Of a stretch of 64,000 bases of DNA, positions 37,993 through 46,985 are shown piece by piece. Numbering within the stretch: position 1 is the stretch's first letter; every line of letters starts with the position of its first letter. The stretch lies in NCBI RefSeq assembly GCF_002105285.1, contig NZ_MUHR01000006.1:62001-126000 (forward strand). Reading direction: 5' to 3'. This DNA comes from Planktotalea arctica. GTDB taxonomy: Bacteria; Pseudomonadota; Alphaproteobacteria; Rhodobacterales; Rhodobacteraceae. Below the pieces are notes generated by a model. It ran no database searches. It had not been told where the DNA came from and worked only from the letters and a program-made list of their open reading frames with translations. The position numbers and the translations under genes are program-made.

Positions 37993-39183
37993 ATGAGCGC
38001 TGCAAATATGACGAGTTTGAACGCCCAGATGGGCGAGCGGATGCGCGGCCCTAGCTTGATGATCTGGCTGTGCGCCGGTTCGGTCTGGCTATTTATCGTC
38101 TGGGCAGCATTCGCATGGATTGATGAAATCGTGCGCGCTGATGGCTCTTTCATCTCGTCCTCGCGTCCGCAGATCATCCAGAACCTTGAGGGCGGTATCC
38201 TTGCTGAATTACTGGTCAAGGAAGGCGATGAGGTGATGAAGGACGACGTTCTCGCACGGCTGCACGGCACGCAGTTCCAGTCTTCCGTGGATGACCTTGC
38301 CGAGCAGATCACCGGTTTTGAAGTGCGTCGTTTGCGCCTTGAGGCGGAACTCGCAGGGCAGTTCGATTTCAACATTCCCTCTAATCTGGCGATGCAGGCC
38401 CCGGGCATGGTCGCTTCTGAAAAAGCGCTTTTGCGTGCGCGCCAGTCCGATTTCGTCTCGCGCCGCGACGGCGCGCAGCGGGTGCTGGATCAAGCTGGAA
38501 AAGAGCTTGGGCTTATGGAAAACATGCTCAAGCGTGAAATCGTATCGCTGATCGAAGTGACGCGCGCGCGCAAGGCCTATGCCGATGCGCAGATCAAATT
38601 TGACCAAGTCGTCACACAGACCGAGCTTGAGCGCGCGCAGGAATATTCTGACGTTCTCAAGGAACTTGCGACGCTGAAACAGAACATGAAGGCGAGCACG
38701 GACCAGCTGCGCCGCACGATCCTCGTCAGCCCGATGCGCGGCGTGGTCAACAACCTCTCCGTCACCACCATAGGCGGCGTGGTGCGCCCCGGTGAAGAGA
38801 TTTTGCAAATCATTCCGCTGGATGAAGAACTCTTTGTCGAAGCGCGCGTGAAGCCCGAAAACATCGCCAATATCCGCCGTGGCCAAGAGGCGACGATCAA
38901 ACTCAGCGCCTATGATTACACGATCTACGGTACGCTCAAGGCGCGGGTGGACTTCATTTCCGCCGATACGTTCAAGGACGAACGCGCGCGCGCGGCGGAT
39001 GGTGATCCCCATTACAAAGTGTCGCTTAAAGTGGATATGAGCAGCCTGACGGATCGACAGGCCGATGTGCAAATTCGTCCCGGCATGCAGGCGAGCGTGG
39101 AATTGCACACAGGTCAAAAGACGGTGCTGCAATATCTGCTTAAGCCGCTCTACAAATCCAAAGACGCGCTGCGCGAACGCTGA
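37993..39183 (+). CDS. Type I secretion membrane-fusion protein, HlyD family
   Basis: A 396-residue adaptor with one N-terminal transmembrane helix (residues about 16-36), a biotinyl-lipoyl-like half motif (IIQNLEGGILAELLVKEGDEV), long coiled coils and a returning beta domain (RVKPENIANIRRGQEATIKL). It bridges the ABC exporter and the outer-membrane lipoprotein. It follows the exporter stop by three bases, so the three genes are one operon. Confidence 0.92.
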   Translation: MSAANMTSLNAQMGERMRGPSLMIWLCAGSVWLFIVWAAFAWIDEIVRADGSFISSSRPQIIQNLEGGILAELLVKEGDEVMKDDVLARLHGTQFQSSVDDLAEQITGFEVRRLRLEAELAGQFDFNIPSNLAMQAPGMVASEKALLRARQSDFVSRRDGAQRVLDQAGKELGLMENMLKREIVSLIEVTRARKAYADAQIKFDQVVTQTELERAQEYSDVLKELATLKQNMKASTDQLRRTILVSPMRGVVNNLSVTTIGGVVRPGEEILQIIPLDEELFVEARVKPENIANIRRGQEATIKLSAYDYTIYGTLKARVDFISADTFKDERARAADGDPHYKVSLKVDMSSLTDRQADVQIRPGMQASVELHTGQKTVLQYLLKPLYKSKDALRER

Positions 39184-39324
39184 GCGGCAGCGCGCAGTTT
39201 TTCTATGATTCACGATAATGCAGAACACATAGAAGAGCGGGCCGAAGGTCCGAGCATCGTGGTCACGGCGGATTTTGTGAAGAAAAGCTGACGCTGCTTT
39301 TCCGCTCGCTAGAAAATTCCGTGC

Positions 39325-39345
39325 AAAATTCTTCCTAAGAATTTT
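39325..39345. repeat. AT-rich palindrome, family C, copy 1
   Basis: AAAATTCTT-CCT-AAGAATTTT (39325-39345) lies between the convergent secretion adaptor and dtd genes and can act as a bidirectional terminator. The same arms recur at 49144-49166. The remaining gap (39184-39355) holds only a 28-codon open frame without a ribosome site. Confidence 0.65.
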
Positions 39346-39355
39346 CGCCCCGTGA

Positions 39356-39793
39356 TCATAAATCGTAAAGAATTGTCACCGGACCGTCGTTCAGCAGATC
39401 GACTGCCATATCCGCGCCGAATTGACCTGTATGAACAGGTACGCCCAAACCCGTCAGCGCAGCTGCAAAATGCTCGTAAAGCCGCTGGCCGTCGCCGGGC
39501 GGCGCTGCGCTGGAAAACCCGGGCCGATTGCCGCGCGAGGTATCACCGGCAAGGGTGAACTGGCTTACCACCAAGGCCTCGCCACCAATGTCCTTGAGCG
39601 AGAGGTTCATCTTGCCCGCTTCGTCTTTGAAGATGCGTAGCTTGGAAATCTTGGCGGCGAGTTGATCGCCCTGCGCTTCGCTATCGCCTTGCATGGCGCA
39701 GATCAGGATCAACACGCCATGCGTGATTTCTGCGATCACTGCACCCTCGACGCTGACCGAAGCGCGGCTGACCCGTTGCACGACTGCTTTCAT
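39356..39793 (-). CDS. dtd: D-aminoacyl-tRNA deacylase
   Basis: A 145-residue enzyme that removes wrongly attached D-amino acids (and glycine from tRNA-Ala) from tRNA. The two family motifs are present: SQFTL with the catalytic Thr, and NDGPVT near the C-terminus that forms the chiral proofreading site. The start at 39793 overlaps the nitroreductase stop (ATGA). It is the last gene of the long minus-strand cluster. Confidence 0.95.
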   Translation of the reverse strand: MKAVVQRVSRASVSVEGAVIAEITHGVLILICAMQGDSEAQGDQLAAKISKLRIFKDEAGKMNLSLKDIGGEALVVSQFTLAGDTSRGNRPGFSSAAPPGDGQRLYEHFAAALTGLGVPVHTGQFGADMAVDLLNDGPVTILYDL

Positions 39794-40467
39794 GGCGCAT
39801 CCTTCCACTCAAAAAATTCACCAAGCTGCGCGCGCGCTGTGCGAAAGCTGTTGGCGGGGTGAGCCTTGTCCTCAAGCCCAAGCGAAATCGCGCAGAGCAG
39901 CAGGCGATCTTCGCCAATGCCGAAATGACTGCGCACGAAAGGTGCATAGGACGCGATGGCCGCTTGCGGAACCGTCGCGACGCCGAGCGCGTCCGCCGCG
40001 AGGCAAAAGGTGCTGACGAAGCCACCGCAATCCATTGCGCCGTAGGGGCCAAGTTCGGCGCTGGAGGTGATCAATGCCACGTGAGGCGCGCCGAAGAAGG
40101 TGAAGTTCTGCATCATTTGCGCGCCAGCGGCGTCGCGGTCGCCCTTTTCGATGCCCACGGCATCATAGAGCTGAAATCCGCATTCACGGCGACGCGCTTG
40201 ATGCGCGCCGGAATAGCTGGTGGGAAATGGCAGGTCCGGCTGCGGCGCGGCGATCTTGATATGCTCGCCCAAGGCCAGTCGGAAGCGCTCTGTTTCGGCG
40301 GTATCCGTCACCGTAACGTTCCAAGGCTGGGCGTTGCACCACGACGGTACGCGGCCTGCAGTGCGAGTGATCCGCTCAATTACCGCGCGCTCAACGGGGG
40401 TGTCCAAAAACGCGCGGCAAGAATGGCGGCGCTTTAGTAAGGTCTCAAGGGTGTCTATCTCGCTCAT
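39790..40467 (-). CDS. Nitroreductase-family oxidoreductase
   Basis: A 225-residue FMN-dependent reductase: [16 protein letters not shown] binds the FMN phosphate, and [14 protein letters not shown] and the later [15 protein letters not shown] are typical. It reduces nitro or quinone compounds with NAD(P)H; the natural substrate is unknown. It overlaps neighbours at both ends by ATGA, and so is translationally tied to the zinc-ribbon gene and dtd. Confidence 0.87.
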   Translation of the reverse strand: MSEIDTLETLLKRRHSCRAFLDTPVERAVIERITRTAGRVPSWCNAQPWNVTVTDTAETERFRLALGEHIKIAAPQPDLPFPTSYSGAHQARRRECGFQLYDAVGIEKGDRDAAGAQMMQNFTFFGAPHVALITSSAELGPYGAMDCGGFVSTFCLAADALGVATVPQAAIASYAPFVRSHFGIGEDRLLLCAISLGLEDKAHPANSFRTARAQLGEFFEWKDAP

Positions 40468-41570
40468 TGCGACAGGGCCGCGCCGTAGCCGATGGCACCA
40501 GCTATGATCAAGCCAAGCAGCACCGCAAAGGTGATCTTCCATATCGAATATGGCCGCTCGCCCTGCACGCGGCCAGTGGAGCCGTTAACGACGAAGCGGT
40601 AGGTCTTGCCGCGATATTTATAAGCAGCGAGCCAGACGGGCAGCAGGATATGCTTGAAGGTGACATCGCAGATGTCCGTTCCGATGCTGTGCACGCGCTG
40701 GCGATCGCCGCCGATATCGAATTTGACGTCCCGCTCGATCACGCGGTCCATATGGTTGCGCGCTTCGGCGAAACCACTTTGCAGCTCGACCGTGTAACCC
40801 TCGGCGCGAAACCCGGCAAGAAACGCGGGGCTGTAGGGTTCGAGCGCGGCAAGGTCCCAAGGCTCCAGCGCATCGGTAAAGCGCTTGGGCAGGGATTTGG
40901 AGGCGAGCACCAGTACGTCATCAAAGAAGCGCGTAACGCGGCCAGAAGCGGCACGCCAGCGCGTCTTCGGTACTTGCACTTTATGCGCTTTGCCATCGCG
41001 CATGACGGTCTGGGTCTCGTAATAAATCGTGCCGCGCTCGCCAGTGTAGCGCGATTTGGTGTCCGCATCAAAGGTCCAGTAGGGCACGTAGATGCCCTGC
41101 ATCTTGCGCCCCTTGCGCGCGTAGTCCTGCAAGCCAGTCGGCGCGAACCAAAGCCGGCCAAGCCAGTCGGTCATCGCGCCGCGCGCTGTGCGCTCGTCCA
41201 GTGCAAAGGGCAGGACTGCCTTGGGTTTGATATGGCGGTGTGTGCCGGTTCCGGTAACGACGGGCGTTGCGCAGAACGGACACTCGGCAGCGTGATCCGC
41301 ACCGCCAAGCTCCACCTGCGCCGCGCAATTGGGGCAGGACAGAACGCGGGTTACCTCGATCTCCGCTTCTGGAAGCTGCGCGTTAAGCGCGGCGTCGAAA
41401 TCGAGCTCGCGAATGGGCTGCGCGCTGCGGCCCAAGCCCTCGATGAGTGCGCCGTTGCCGCAATGATTACAGATCAGCTTGCTTGCGGCGGGATCAAAGC
41501 GAAGGTCCGCGCCGCATTGATCGCAGGGGAAGCGATGCTCTTGGATATCGCGGGTTTGTGCGTGCACCAC
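40464..41570 (-). CDS. TFIIB-type zinc-ribbon membrane-anchored protein
   Basis: A protein of about 368 residues. The N-terminus has a four-cysteine ribbon (FPCDQCGADLRF...LICNHCG), a second pair of CxxC motifs follows (LSCPNCA...CPFCATP), and a single helix lies at the C-terminus (ITFAVLLGLIIAGAIGYG). The middle contains YVPYWTFDADTKSRYTGERG, known from conserved bacterial proteins of unknown role. The start is probably GTG at 41570 after GGAGG, or GTG at 41567; the open frame further upstream overlaps a family B repeat. It lies next to the SPFH gene, suggesting a shared membrane assembly. Confidence 0.78.
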   Translation of the reverse strand: MVHAQTRDIQEHRFPCDQCGADLRFDPAASKLICNHCGNGALIEGLGRSAQPIRELDFDAALNAQLPEAEIEVTRVLSCPNCAAQVELGGADHAAECPFCATPVVTGTGTHRHIKPKAVLPFALDERTARGAMTDWLGRLWFAPTGLQDYARKGRKMQGIYVPYWTFDADTKSRYTGERGTIYYETQTVMRDGKAHKVQVPKTRWRAASGRVTRFFDDVLVLASKSLPKRFTDALEPWDLAALEPYSPAFLAGFRAEGYTVELQSGFAEARNHMDRVIERDVKFDIGGDRQRVHSIGTDICDVTFKHILLPVWLAAYKYRGKTYRFVVNGSTGRVQGERPYSIWKITFAVLLGLIIAGAIGYGAALSQ

Positions 41571-41578
41571 GTGCGGGA

Positions 41579-41610
41579 GCCTCCGGCGGGAGTTTAAGGG
41601 CAAGATGAAG
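41579..41610 (+). repeat. Intergenic element family B, copy 2
   Basis: GCCTCCGGCGGG followed by AGTTTAAGGGCAAGATGAAG, nearly identical to 13909-13940. It lies 8 bases past the SPFH gene stop, reading opposite to it, and the GGAGG on its minus strand may serve as the ribosome site of the zinc-ribbon gene. Confidence 0.7.
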
Positions 41611-41618
41611 CGGCGCGG

Positions 41619-42728
41619 TTAGCCTGCAGGAGGCGGGGGCGGTGGCATGATCGTGAAGAGTTGCGCGAGTTCGCGGACTTCTTCGGCGCGGATCCAGCCA
41701 TCCTGGCCCGCGGTCCAAACGAGGCTGTCGCGGGCGAGGCCACCCTCGGAGGCCATGCGGCCCATCTTGGCCTTGGAGAAGGGGCCTGTGGTTTGGCCGT
41801 TCTCGGTGATGTGCCAGACGTGTTCGACGGGTGGCGGCGGTGGGGTCATCGGTGTTTGCGCGGGCTTTGCGCCCCAAGGGCCTGCCTGCTGCGCCATGCC
41901 GGAAGCGATCTGCATGCCAAGGCCCGCACCCATGCCGGCCTGGATTGCGGCTGCTCCGCTGCCATCGCGCCCGAGTGCCTCGGCGGCTTGGAACTGCATG
42001 TATTCATTGAGGTTGCCCACCACGCCCATGGAGGTACGTTTGTCCATCACCGCCTCAACTGCGGGGGGGAGGGAGATATTTTCGATGTAGAGTTCGGGCA
42101 AGGAGAGGCCATATTCAGCCAGTTGCGCCTCGATTTCCTTGCCGACCAACTTGCCAAGTTCGCGGGTGTTGGCCGCCATGTCGAGCACGGGAATGCCCGC
42201 GCGTGCGATCGTGCGCGAGAATTCCTGAACGATGATGTTGCGGATCTGGAAGCTGATTTCGTCCATGGTGAATTCGCCGTCTGTGCCGACGATTTCCGTC
42301 AGGAACCGCGCGGGGTCGGAGACCTTGACGCTATACGTGCCGAACGCGCGCAAACGCACGGGGCCAAATTCGGGATCGCGCGCGATTATCGGGTTTTTGG
42401 TGCCCCATTTGAGATCGTTGAAGCGCGTGGTGTTGACGAAATAGACCTCGGATTTGAACGGAGATTTGAAGCCGTGATCCCAATGGTTCAACGTTGTCAG
42501 GATCGGCATGTTGTTGGTCTCGAGCATGTAGAGACCGGGGGTGAACACATCCGCGAGTTGACCCTCATGAATGAACACAGCCGCTTGGCCCTCGCGCACA
42601 GTGAGCTTGGCACCGTATTTGATTTCATGGCCCTCGCGCTCGAAGCGCCAGACCATCGTGTCGCGCGTGTTGTCGGTCCAGTGAATGACGTCGATAAACT
42701 CGCCCGTCAGAAAATCGAATATACCCAT
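41619..42728 (-). CDS. SPFH-domain (virion core-like) protein with GYF-type C-terminal domain
   Basis: A 369-residue protein. Residues 1-240 match the prokaryotic SPFH/virion-core-protein family (MGIFDFLTGEFIDVIHW start, LTVREGQAAVFIHEGQLADVF). A Gly/Pro-rich linker follows, then a GYF_2-like domain (WHITENGQTTGPFSKAKM...RDSLVWTAGQDGWIRAEE). The Pro-rich tail ends PPPPPPAG. SPFH proteins scaffold membrane microdomains; GYF domains bind proline-rich peptides, possibly its own tail or a neighbour. Confidence 0.87.
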   Translation of the reverse strand: MGIFDFLTGEFIDVIHWTDNTRDTMVWRFEREGHEIKYGAKLTVREGQAAVFIHEGQLADVFTPGLYMLETNNMPILTTLNHWDHGFKSPFKSEVYFVNTTRFNDLKWGTKNPIIARDPEFGPVRLRAFGTYSVKVSDPARFLTEIVGTDGEFTMDEISFQIRNIIVQEFSRTIARAGIPVLDMAANTRELGKLVGKEIEAQLAEYGLSLPELYIENISLPPAVEAVMDKRTSMGVVGNLNEYMQFQAAEALGRDGSGAAAIQAGMGAGLGMQIASGMAQQAGPWGAKPAQTPMTPPPPPVEHVWHITENGQTTGPFSKAKMGRMASEGGLARDSLVWTAGQDGWIRAEEVRELAQLFTIMPPPPPPAG

Positions 42729-42767
42729 GGGCTTAGTCCTTCATCACAGAGATTGTGCAGATATGTT

Positions 42768-43727
42768 TCATAGGCCTGCCCCCGTGCGCTCCGCTGCGAT
42801 CTGGCGGAGGAGGGGGCGGGCAGCGTCGAGGCTCATGCCGGTTTGCAAACGCTTGTCATAGAGCATGCCGAGCAGATGCGCATCATGCGTGGTGAGCAGT
42901 GCGAATTCATCGTCGTCATTGAAAATAGAGGGGCGTGCGGCGGGGCTGTCGTTGGCAAGGCCAAGGCCCTGTGCCAATTCTTCGTGAATACACGAACGCA
43001 TCATCAGATCGGGATGCTCCGTGCGGATCAGTGCGACCGCCTGCGTGTAGCCATAAGCGCCTTGGCCACCGGAAAAGGCAACGACAAGGCAATGGATGGA
43101 TCGCGGCAGATTGCCGAAAATGCGCAGCGCTGCAGGGTCGATGCGCGGAACAAGGGCGCGCACGCGGGCCTGCACCAGATCACGATCATCCTCGCCCATG
43201 AACAGCACATGGAAGTTGCCACTGGACTCGGTGAAACCGATGGGATGGTTCGTGGCGCGCGACAGGCGCGCGGCATAGCTGGCGACGTTGGCGCGGTAGC
43301 GTTGTTGCTGCACTTCGCTCAGCTGAGCGCCGAATTCGACGCTAAAGCGAACGGGGCCTTCCCAGCGTTTTAGCCGACCCGCCTGACCATTACCAGCGCC
43401 AAGGCCACCGCCGGAATATTCATCGAAAAAGGCGATTTGTTCAAAATTGCGCGCCAGCATCGTGTCGGTGTAGGGCGTGTCCGGTCCGCCGCCATCGGTG
43501 CGCAAAAGCCCTTGCACCAAGAGATCGGCCTGAACACGGCGATAGTAGGTTGAGAGCGCCAGACTTGCCTCTGATTGTGCTTTAAGCGGCGCGGAGGGCA
43601 GCGCTGGTTTGGTGTGCGGGCGCGGCGACATCGCAGGCCCGGTTGAGGGCGGCGCACCCACGCAGCCTGCTAGCGCGAGAGCGCCCAGCAATGCCGCGAG
43701 GGGGGATATGCGCCGTTGTGCTCGCAC
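42768..43727 (-). CDS. DUF2927 lipoprotein
   Basis: A 319-residue lipoprotein (lipobox LALAGC). The C-terminal two thirds match DUF2927, a putative zinc-protease-like family, with the segment SCIHEELAQGLGLANDS; the HE-E arrangement resembles a metal site. The GTG start at 43727 lies one base past the telA stop, so translation is coupled. The open frame upstream of this GTG is inside telA. Function unknown; the cluster suggests an envelope stress role. Confidence 0.8.
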   Translation of the reverse strand: MRAQRRISPLAALLGALALAGCVGAPPSTGPAMSPRPHTKPALPSAPLKAQSEASLALSTYYRRVQADLLVQGLLRTDGGGPDTPYTDTMLARNFEQIAFFDEYSGGGLGAGNGQAGRLKRWEGPVRFSVEFGAQLSEVQQQRYRANVASYAARLSRATNHPIGFTESSGNFHVLFMGEDDRDLVQARVRALVPRIDPAALRIFGNLPRSIHCLVVAFSGGQGAYGYTQAVALIRTEHPDLMMRSCIHEELAQGLGLANDSPAARPSIFNDDDEFALLTTHDAHLLGMLYDKRLQTGMSLDAARPLLRQIAAERTGAGL

Positions 43728-43728
43728 G

Positions 43729-44922
43729 TTAGTTCGCAGCGGTGCCGATGGTGTCGCCTGTACCCGTCGCCTTGGCCTTGGCGCTTGCGAGCGTGTCGCG
43801 CAGGTCGCTTTCCATCTTCTTGAGGTCAGCCTCGGCAGCGGCGCGTTTGGCCTTGCCCTCATCCGCGATTTGCAGGCTTTCCTCGATTGTGCCGATCAGG
43901 TCTGCATTGGCCTGCTTGACCGCTTCGATATCGAACACGCCGCGCTCCATTTCAGTGCGGATCATCTTGTTGCTCTCGCGCAGGTTTGCCGCGTTCGAGG
44001 TCAAGAGTTCATTGGTGAGATCATTGGCAGCGCGCACGGCTTTGGCGGCCTCGGCAGAGCGCTGGATGGTGACGGCCTGCGCCAGTTGTGTTTCCCAAAG
44101 GGGGACGGTGTTAACCAAGGTCGAGTTGATCTTGGTGACCAGCGATTTGTCGTTTTCCTGTACAAGGCGGATCGAGGGCAGCGATTGCATCGTTACCTGG
44201 CGCGTGAGTTTAAGGTCATGCACACGGCGCTCCAGATCGTCGCGCGCCGCCCGCAGATCGCGTAATTCTTGGGCTTTCATCACCTGATCGTTCTCGGGTG
44301 CAGCTTGAACTTCAGCGTCCTTGGCGGGGATGTCGATGGTATCGAGCAGGCGGATTTTCTCGGTACCCGCCGCGATATAAAGTGCGAGTTCGTCGTAGAA
44401 CGCCAGCGTCTTGTCATAGAGGATATCGAGCGATTTGATGTCCTTGAGCAATGTGTGCTCATGGCCCAATAGATCCTCCGTTACCTTGTCGATCTGGCCT
44501 TGTACGGTTTCGAATTTGGCGGTGAACTTGGCGAAGGGCGCAGCGCGCCCGATGAGCTTTTCCCACCAGCTGCGTTTGCGGCGCACGTCCAGCTCGGAGA
44601 CGGAAAAGCCGCGAATGGTGGTGACGATGTTGCGCAGGGAATCGCCAGCAGGGCCAACGTCTTTATTGCGCACATCCGTCAGCATCGCTTGCGAGATGAC
44701 CTGCAATTCCGCCTGAGCGCCAGAGCCGAATGAAACAATGGAGTTGGTGTTACCCATGTCGATTTCGTTCATGCGCTTGGTGATTTCTTTACTCACCTTT
44801 TTGTTGGCGTCGGCAAGTGGAACAATCGCGTTTGCATCCGCGGGCTCTGCGAGAATGACAGCGTTGACCTCTTCTACGAGCGAGAGGGCTTCTTGTGCTT
44901 TGGCTTGGGTAGTAGCGGCCAT
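43729..44922 (-). CDS. telA: TelA-family toxic-anion resistance protein
   Basis: A 397-residue, mainly helical protein of the TelA/KlaA family, first linked to tellurite resistance and later to cell-envelope stress. Recognisable blocks are VSFGSGAQAELQVISQAML, WWEKLIGRA and TLVNTVPLWETQLAQAV. A GGAGT site precedes the ATG. It lies 30 bases downstream of the XpaC-like gene; the XpaC-TelA pair is common in bacteria. Confidence 0.92.
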   Translation of the reverse strand: MAATTQAKAQEALSLVEEVNAVILAEPADANAIVPLADANKKVSKEITKRMNEIDMGNTNSIVSFGSGAQAELQVISQAMLTDVRNKDVGPAGDSLRNIVTTIRGFSVSELDVRRKRSWWEKLIGRAAPFAKFTAKFETVQGQIDKVTEDLLGHEHTLLKDIKSLDILYDKTLAFYDELALYIAAGTEKIRLLDTIDIPAKDAEVQAAPENDQVMKAQELRDLRAARDDLERRVHDLKLTRQVTMQSLPSIRLVQENDKSLVTKINSTLVNTVPLWETQLAQAVTIQRSAEAAKAVRAANDLTNELLTSNAANLRESNKMIRTEMERGVFDIEAVKQANADLIGTIEESLQIADEGKAKRAAAEADLKKMESDLRDTLASAKAKATGTGDTIGTAAN

Positions 44923-44952
44923 ATTCAGGTACTCCAGTTTAAAACAGACTCA

Positions 44953-45858
44953 TTAAGACGGGCGGACGCCCTCGCGCTGCAAGCGTTCGCGCAGCACTTC
45001 GATTTCAACATTCAAATCACTGCGGTCATCCAGTAGCATTTTGCGGGTTCTAGCAGAGAAATTTTGCTCCAGATCATCGAGCAGGGCAGCGTAATCCGCG
45101 CGCGCCTTCACGTCACCCGTGCGCGCGTAGATGTCGGCGAATTTCACGCTCGCATCCTTGGCACCGCGCAAGTAAACGCCCATGTATTTGCGCGCAGCGG
45201 TCAGATCGCGCGGGTCTTCTTCGACGGTGCGGAATAGCTCGCGCGCGGTGCGCTGAAACTGCTCCACGCGCTTTTCCATGCCGCGATCACCGGCGCGCAG
45301 GATTGCATCGGACATGGCGGCAAGGTGGCTTTCTGCCTCGTCCACGACGCGGCTGACGCGGTCTTGTTGGAAGGTGTCGATCCCCTCCATACCCTTGTTT
45401 TTCATCGGATCAAGCCCGAAAGCGGCCATATGCAGGCCAAGGCCTGCAAGGCCGAAGATCAGCGGCGAGAGGATATCAAAGCTGTTAAGATGCGCGATCA
45501 CGGCCAGCGCGCAGCCGATGCCCGTGAGAACCGACGCCATCATCTTGCGCGGCAGGGCAGGGCGACGGGCAATCTTGCGCGCATTATATTCCGCTTCGGC
45601 GCGCAGGCCCGAGCGCAAAAGCCAAGCCGAGAGCGTCAGCGCCCCCGCGCCAATCAGGCCAACGGCCAGCGGGATCGCACCATCTGAAAACGTGGTAGCC
45701 ACCAAAACGATCGCAGGTGCGAACAATCCGTTCGAGCGCGCGCCAGCCGCATCAGGGTTTGTGCCCTCGAAGCTGTTACGCGCCGCGCGCTGCGCGCCGC
45801 TGTCCTTGCCATCACCGCCGCCGTCGGGGCTGAATTTGCCACCAAATTTCTGTGCCAT
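44953..45858 (-). CDS. XpaC-like membrane protein
   Basis: A 301-residue protein annotated in relatives as 5-bromo-4-chloroindolyl phosphate hydrolysis protein. It has an N-terminal Gly-rich tail, four hydrophobic segments between residues 45 and 150, and a helical cytoplasmic half (RVSRVVDEAESHLAAMSDAI). It is the usual partner of TelA in Ter-related stress clusters. Enzymatic activity is not established. Confidence 0.85.
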   Translation of the reverse strand: MAQKFGGKFSPDGGGDGKDSGAQRAARNSFEGTNPDAAGARSNGLFAPAIVLVATTFSDGAIPLAVGLIGAGALTLSAWLLRSGLRAEAEYNARKIARRPALPRKMMASVLTGIGCALAVIAHLNSFDILSPLIFGLAGLGLHMAAFGLDPMKNKGMEGIDTFQQDRVSRVVDEAESHLAAMSDAILRAGDRGMEKRVEQFQRTARELFRTVEEDPRDLTAARKYMGVYLRGAKDASVKFADIYARTGDVKARADYAALLDDLEQNFSARTRKMLLDDRSDLNVEIEVLRERLQREGVRPS

Positions 45859-45861
45859 GCT

Positions 45862-45951
45862 CTAAAGCCCCCCAAGCCAGCCCGAGGAAACCCCGAAGAG
45901 CAGCACAATCAGCGCGATATAGGCAAATTTCTGAAGACCTGTTCCGCTCAT
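45862..45951 (-). CDS. 29-residue membrane peptide
   Basis: An ATG at 45951 after GGGGGG opens a 29-codon frame ending TAG at 45862-45864. The product MSGTGLQKFAYIALIVLL plus FGVSSGWLGGL is one hydrophobic helix with a charged residue only near the N-terminus. It ends three bases before the XpaC-like ATG, so it would be the first gene of the XpaC-TelA operon. Spacing, ribosome site and composition support a real small protein. No family is recognised. Confidence 0.6.
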   Translation of the reverse strand: MSGTGLQKFAYIALIVLLFGVSSGWLGGL

Positions 45952-46015
45952 GCGTGCCCCCCGTTGCAGCGTTGTCGTATAACTATGTGCTTGCGCGCGC
46001 AGAAAAACCAGTGCG

Positions 46016-46047
46016 ATCGGGGGAAAAACGCGCGCGCGTTCCCCGAT
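46016..46047 (-). terminator. Possible terminator of terC
   Basis: ATCGGGGGAA (46016-46025) and TTCCCCGAT (46039-46047) pair with one bulged G, enclosing an alternating CG loop, 15 bases past the terC stop. The T run comes late (9 bases after the stem). It separates terC from the small-peptide gene. Confidence 0.45.
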
Positions 46048-46062
46048 TTGCGAAATTCCGCT

Positions 46063-46881
46063 TCAATGGCGCGCGGCGGTGCGGCGCTGTGCGTTCAATT
46101 TGCGCGTGTAGCCCGATTGGATTACCTCGACCGCGACCAGAACGATGACCGAAAAGTAGAACGTGCTCTTGGACATCGGAATGACCTCATAACCGAACAC
46201 GCGCAGCGCGAGGCTGTCGTCGTGCATCGCATGCGCCGCCGCTTGGCCCGCTTCGCCTAAAAGGACAACGCCGACAATCAGCAAGATGAACAGGCCTAGC
46301 ACTTCGTACATGCGGTTCTTCTCCAAAAAGCGCGTGACCCCGTCGGCAAGCACCAGCATGGCGATGCCCGACAGGATAATCGCAAAGGCGAGGATCGGGA
46401 AGACATCGGTGATCGCAAGCGCCGAGAGCACGGAATCGAACGAGAAAATGAGGTTCATGGTGACGATCATCGCCACGACCCTGGCCGCCGATTTGCCGCC
46501 CTTGCCCTCGACGTCGGTGCCAAGGTGCTCAATTGTGAGCATATGGCCAATCTCTTTCACGGCCGTATACATGATGAAGATGCCGCCGATAATGAATACG
46601 AGAGTGGCGAAATTCACACCGCCCGTGATGATCCCCTCCCATGCGAGCACGAAGAATGGTTCGGCCATGGCGTCGATCAACCGGATCATCACGAACAGCA
46701 GAACCACCCGCAGCGCGACCGCGATTATGATGCCCCAATAGCGCACCGCCTTTTGCTGTGCCACCGGCGCGCGTTGGCTTTCGATGGAAATATAAAGCAG
46801 GTTGTCAAAGCCCAGCACCGCTTGCAAAAAGCACAGCATGACAAGGTTGATCAGGTTCTCGATAGTGAGCAGGTCGGCCAT
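46063..46881 (-). CDS. terC: TerC-family integral membrane protein
   Basis: A 272-residue protein with seven or more helices and the two acidic TerC motifs: AVLGFDNLLYIS and NLIFSFDSVLSALAIT, whose aspartates probably bind metal ions. TerC proteins are tied to tellurite resistance, manganese export and metallation of exported proteins. The ATG at 46881 follows GGGGGAT. It is upstream of and in line with the XpaC-TelA cluster, a link known from Ter-type systems. Confidence 0.93.
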   Translation of the reverse strand: MADLLTIENLINLVMLCFLQAVLGFDNLLYISIESQRAPVAQQKAVRYWGIIIAVALRVVLLFVMIRLIDAMAEPFFVLAWEGIITGGVNFATLVFIIGGIFIMYTAVKEIGHMLTIEHLGTDVEGKGGKSAARVVAMIVTMNLIFSFDSVLSALAITDVFPILAFAIILSGIAMLVLADGVTRFLEKNRMYEVLGLFILLIVGVVLLGEAGQAAAHAMHDDSLALRVFGYEVIPMSKSTFYFSVIVLVAVEVIQSGYTRKLNAQRRTAARH

Positions 46882-46985
46882 AGGTCTATCCCCCGTGGAA
46901 AGTGGCATGATGCCTTGTTTTTCCCGCCCAATAGCGGAGCGCTCGGGCAGGGAGATAGGGGGAATTCAGAGCGTTTGAACGCGCG

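Noticed and set aside
39205-39291. 28-codon frame after the secretion adaptor gene
   Set aside because: No ribosome site, no hydrophobic or domain features; too weak to call.
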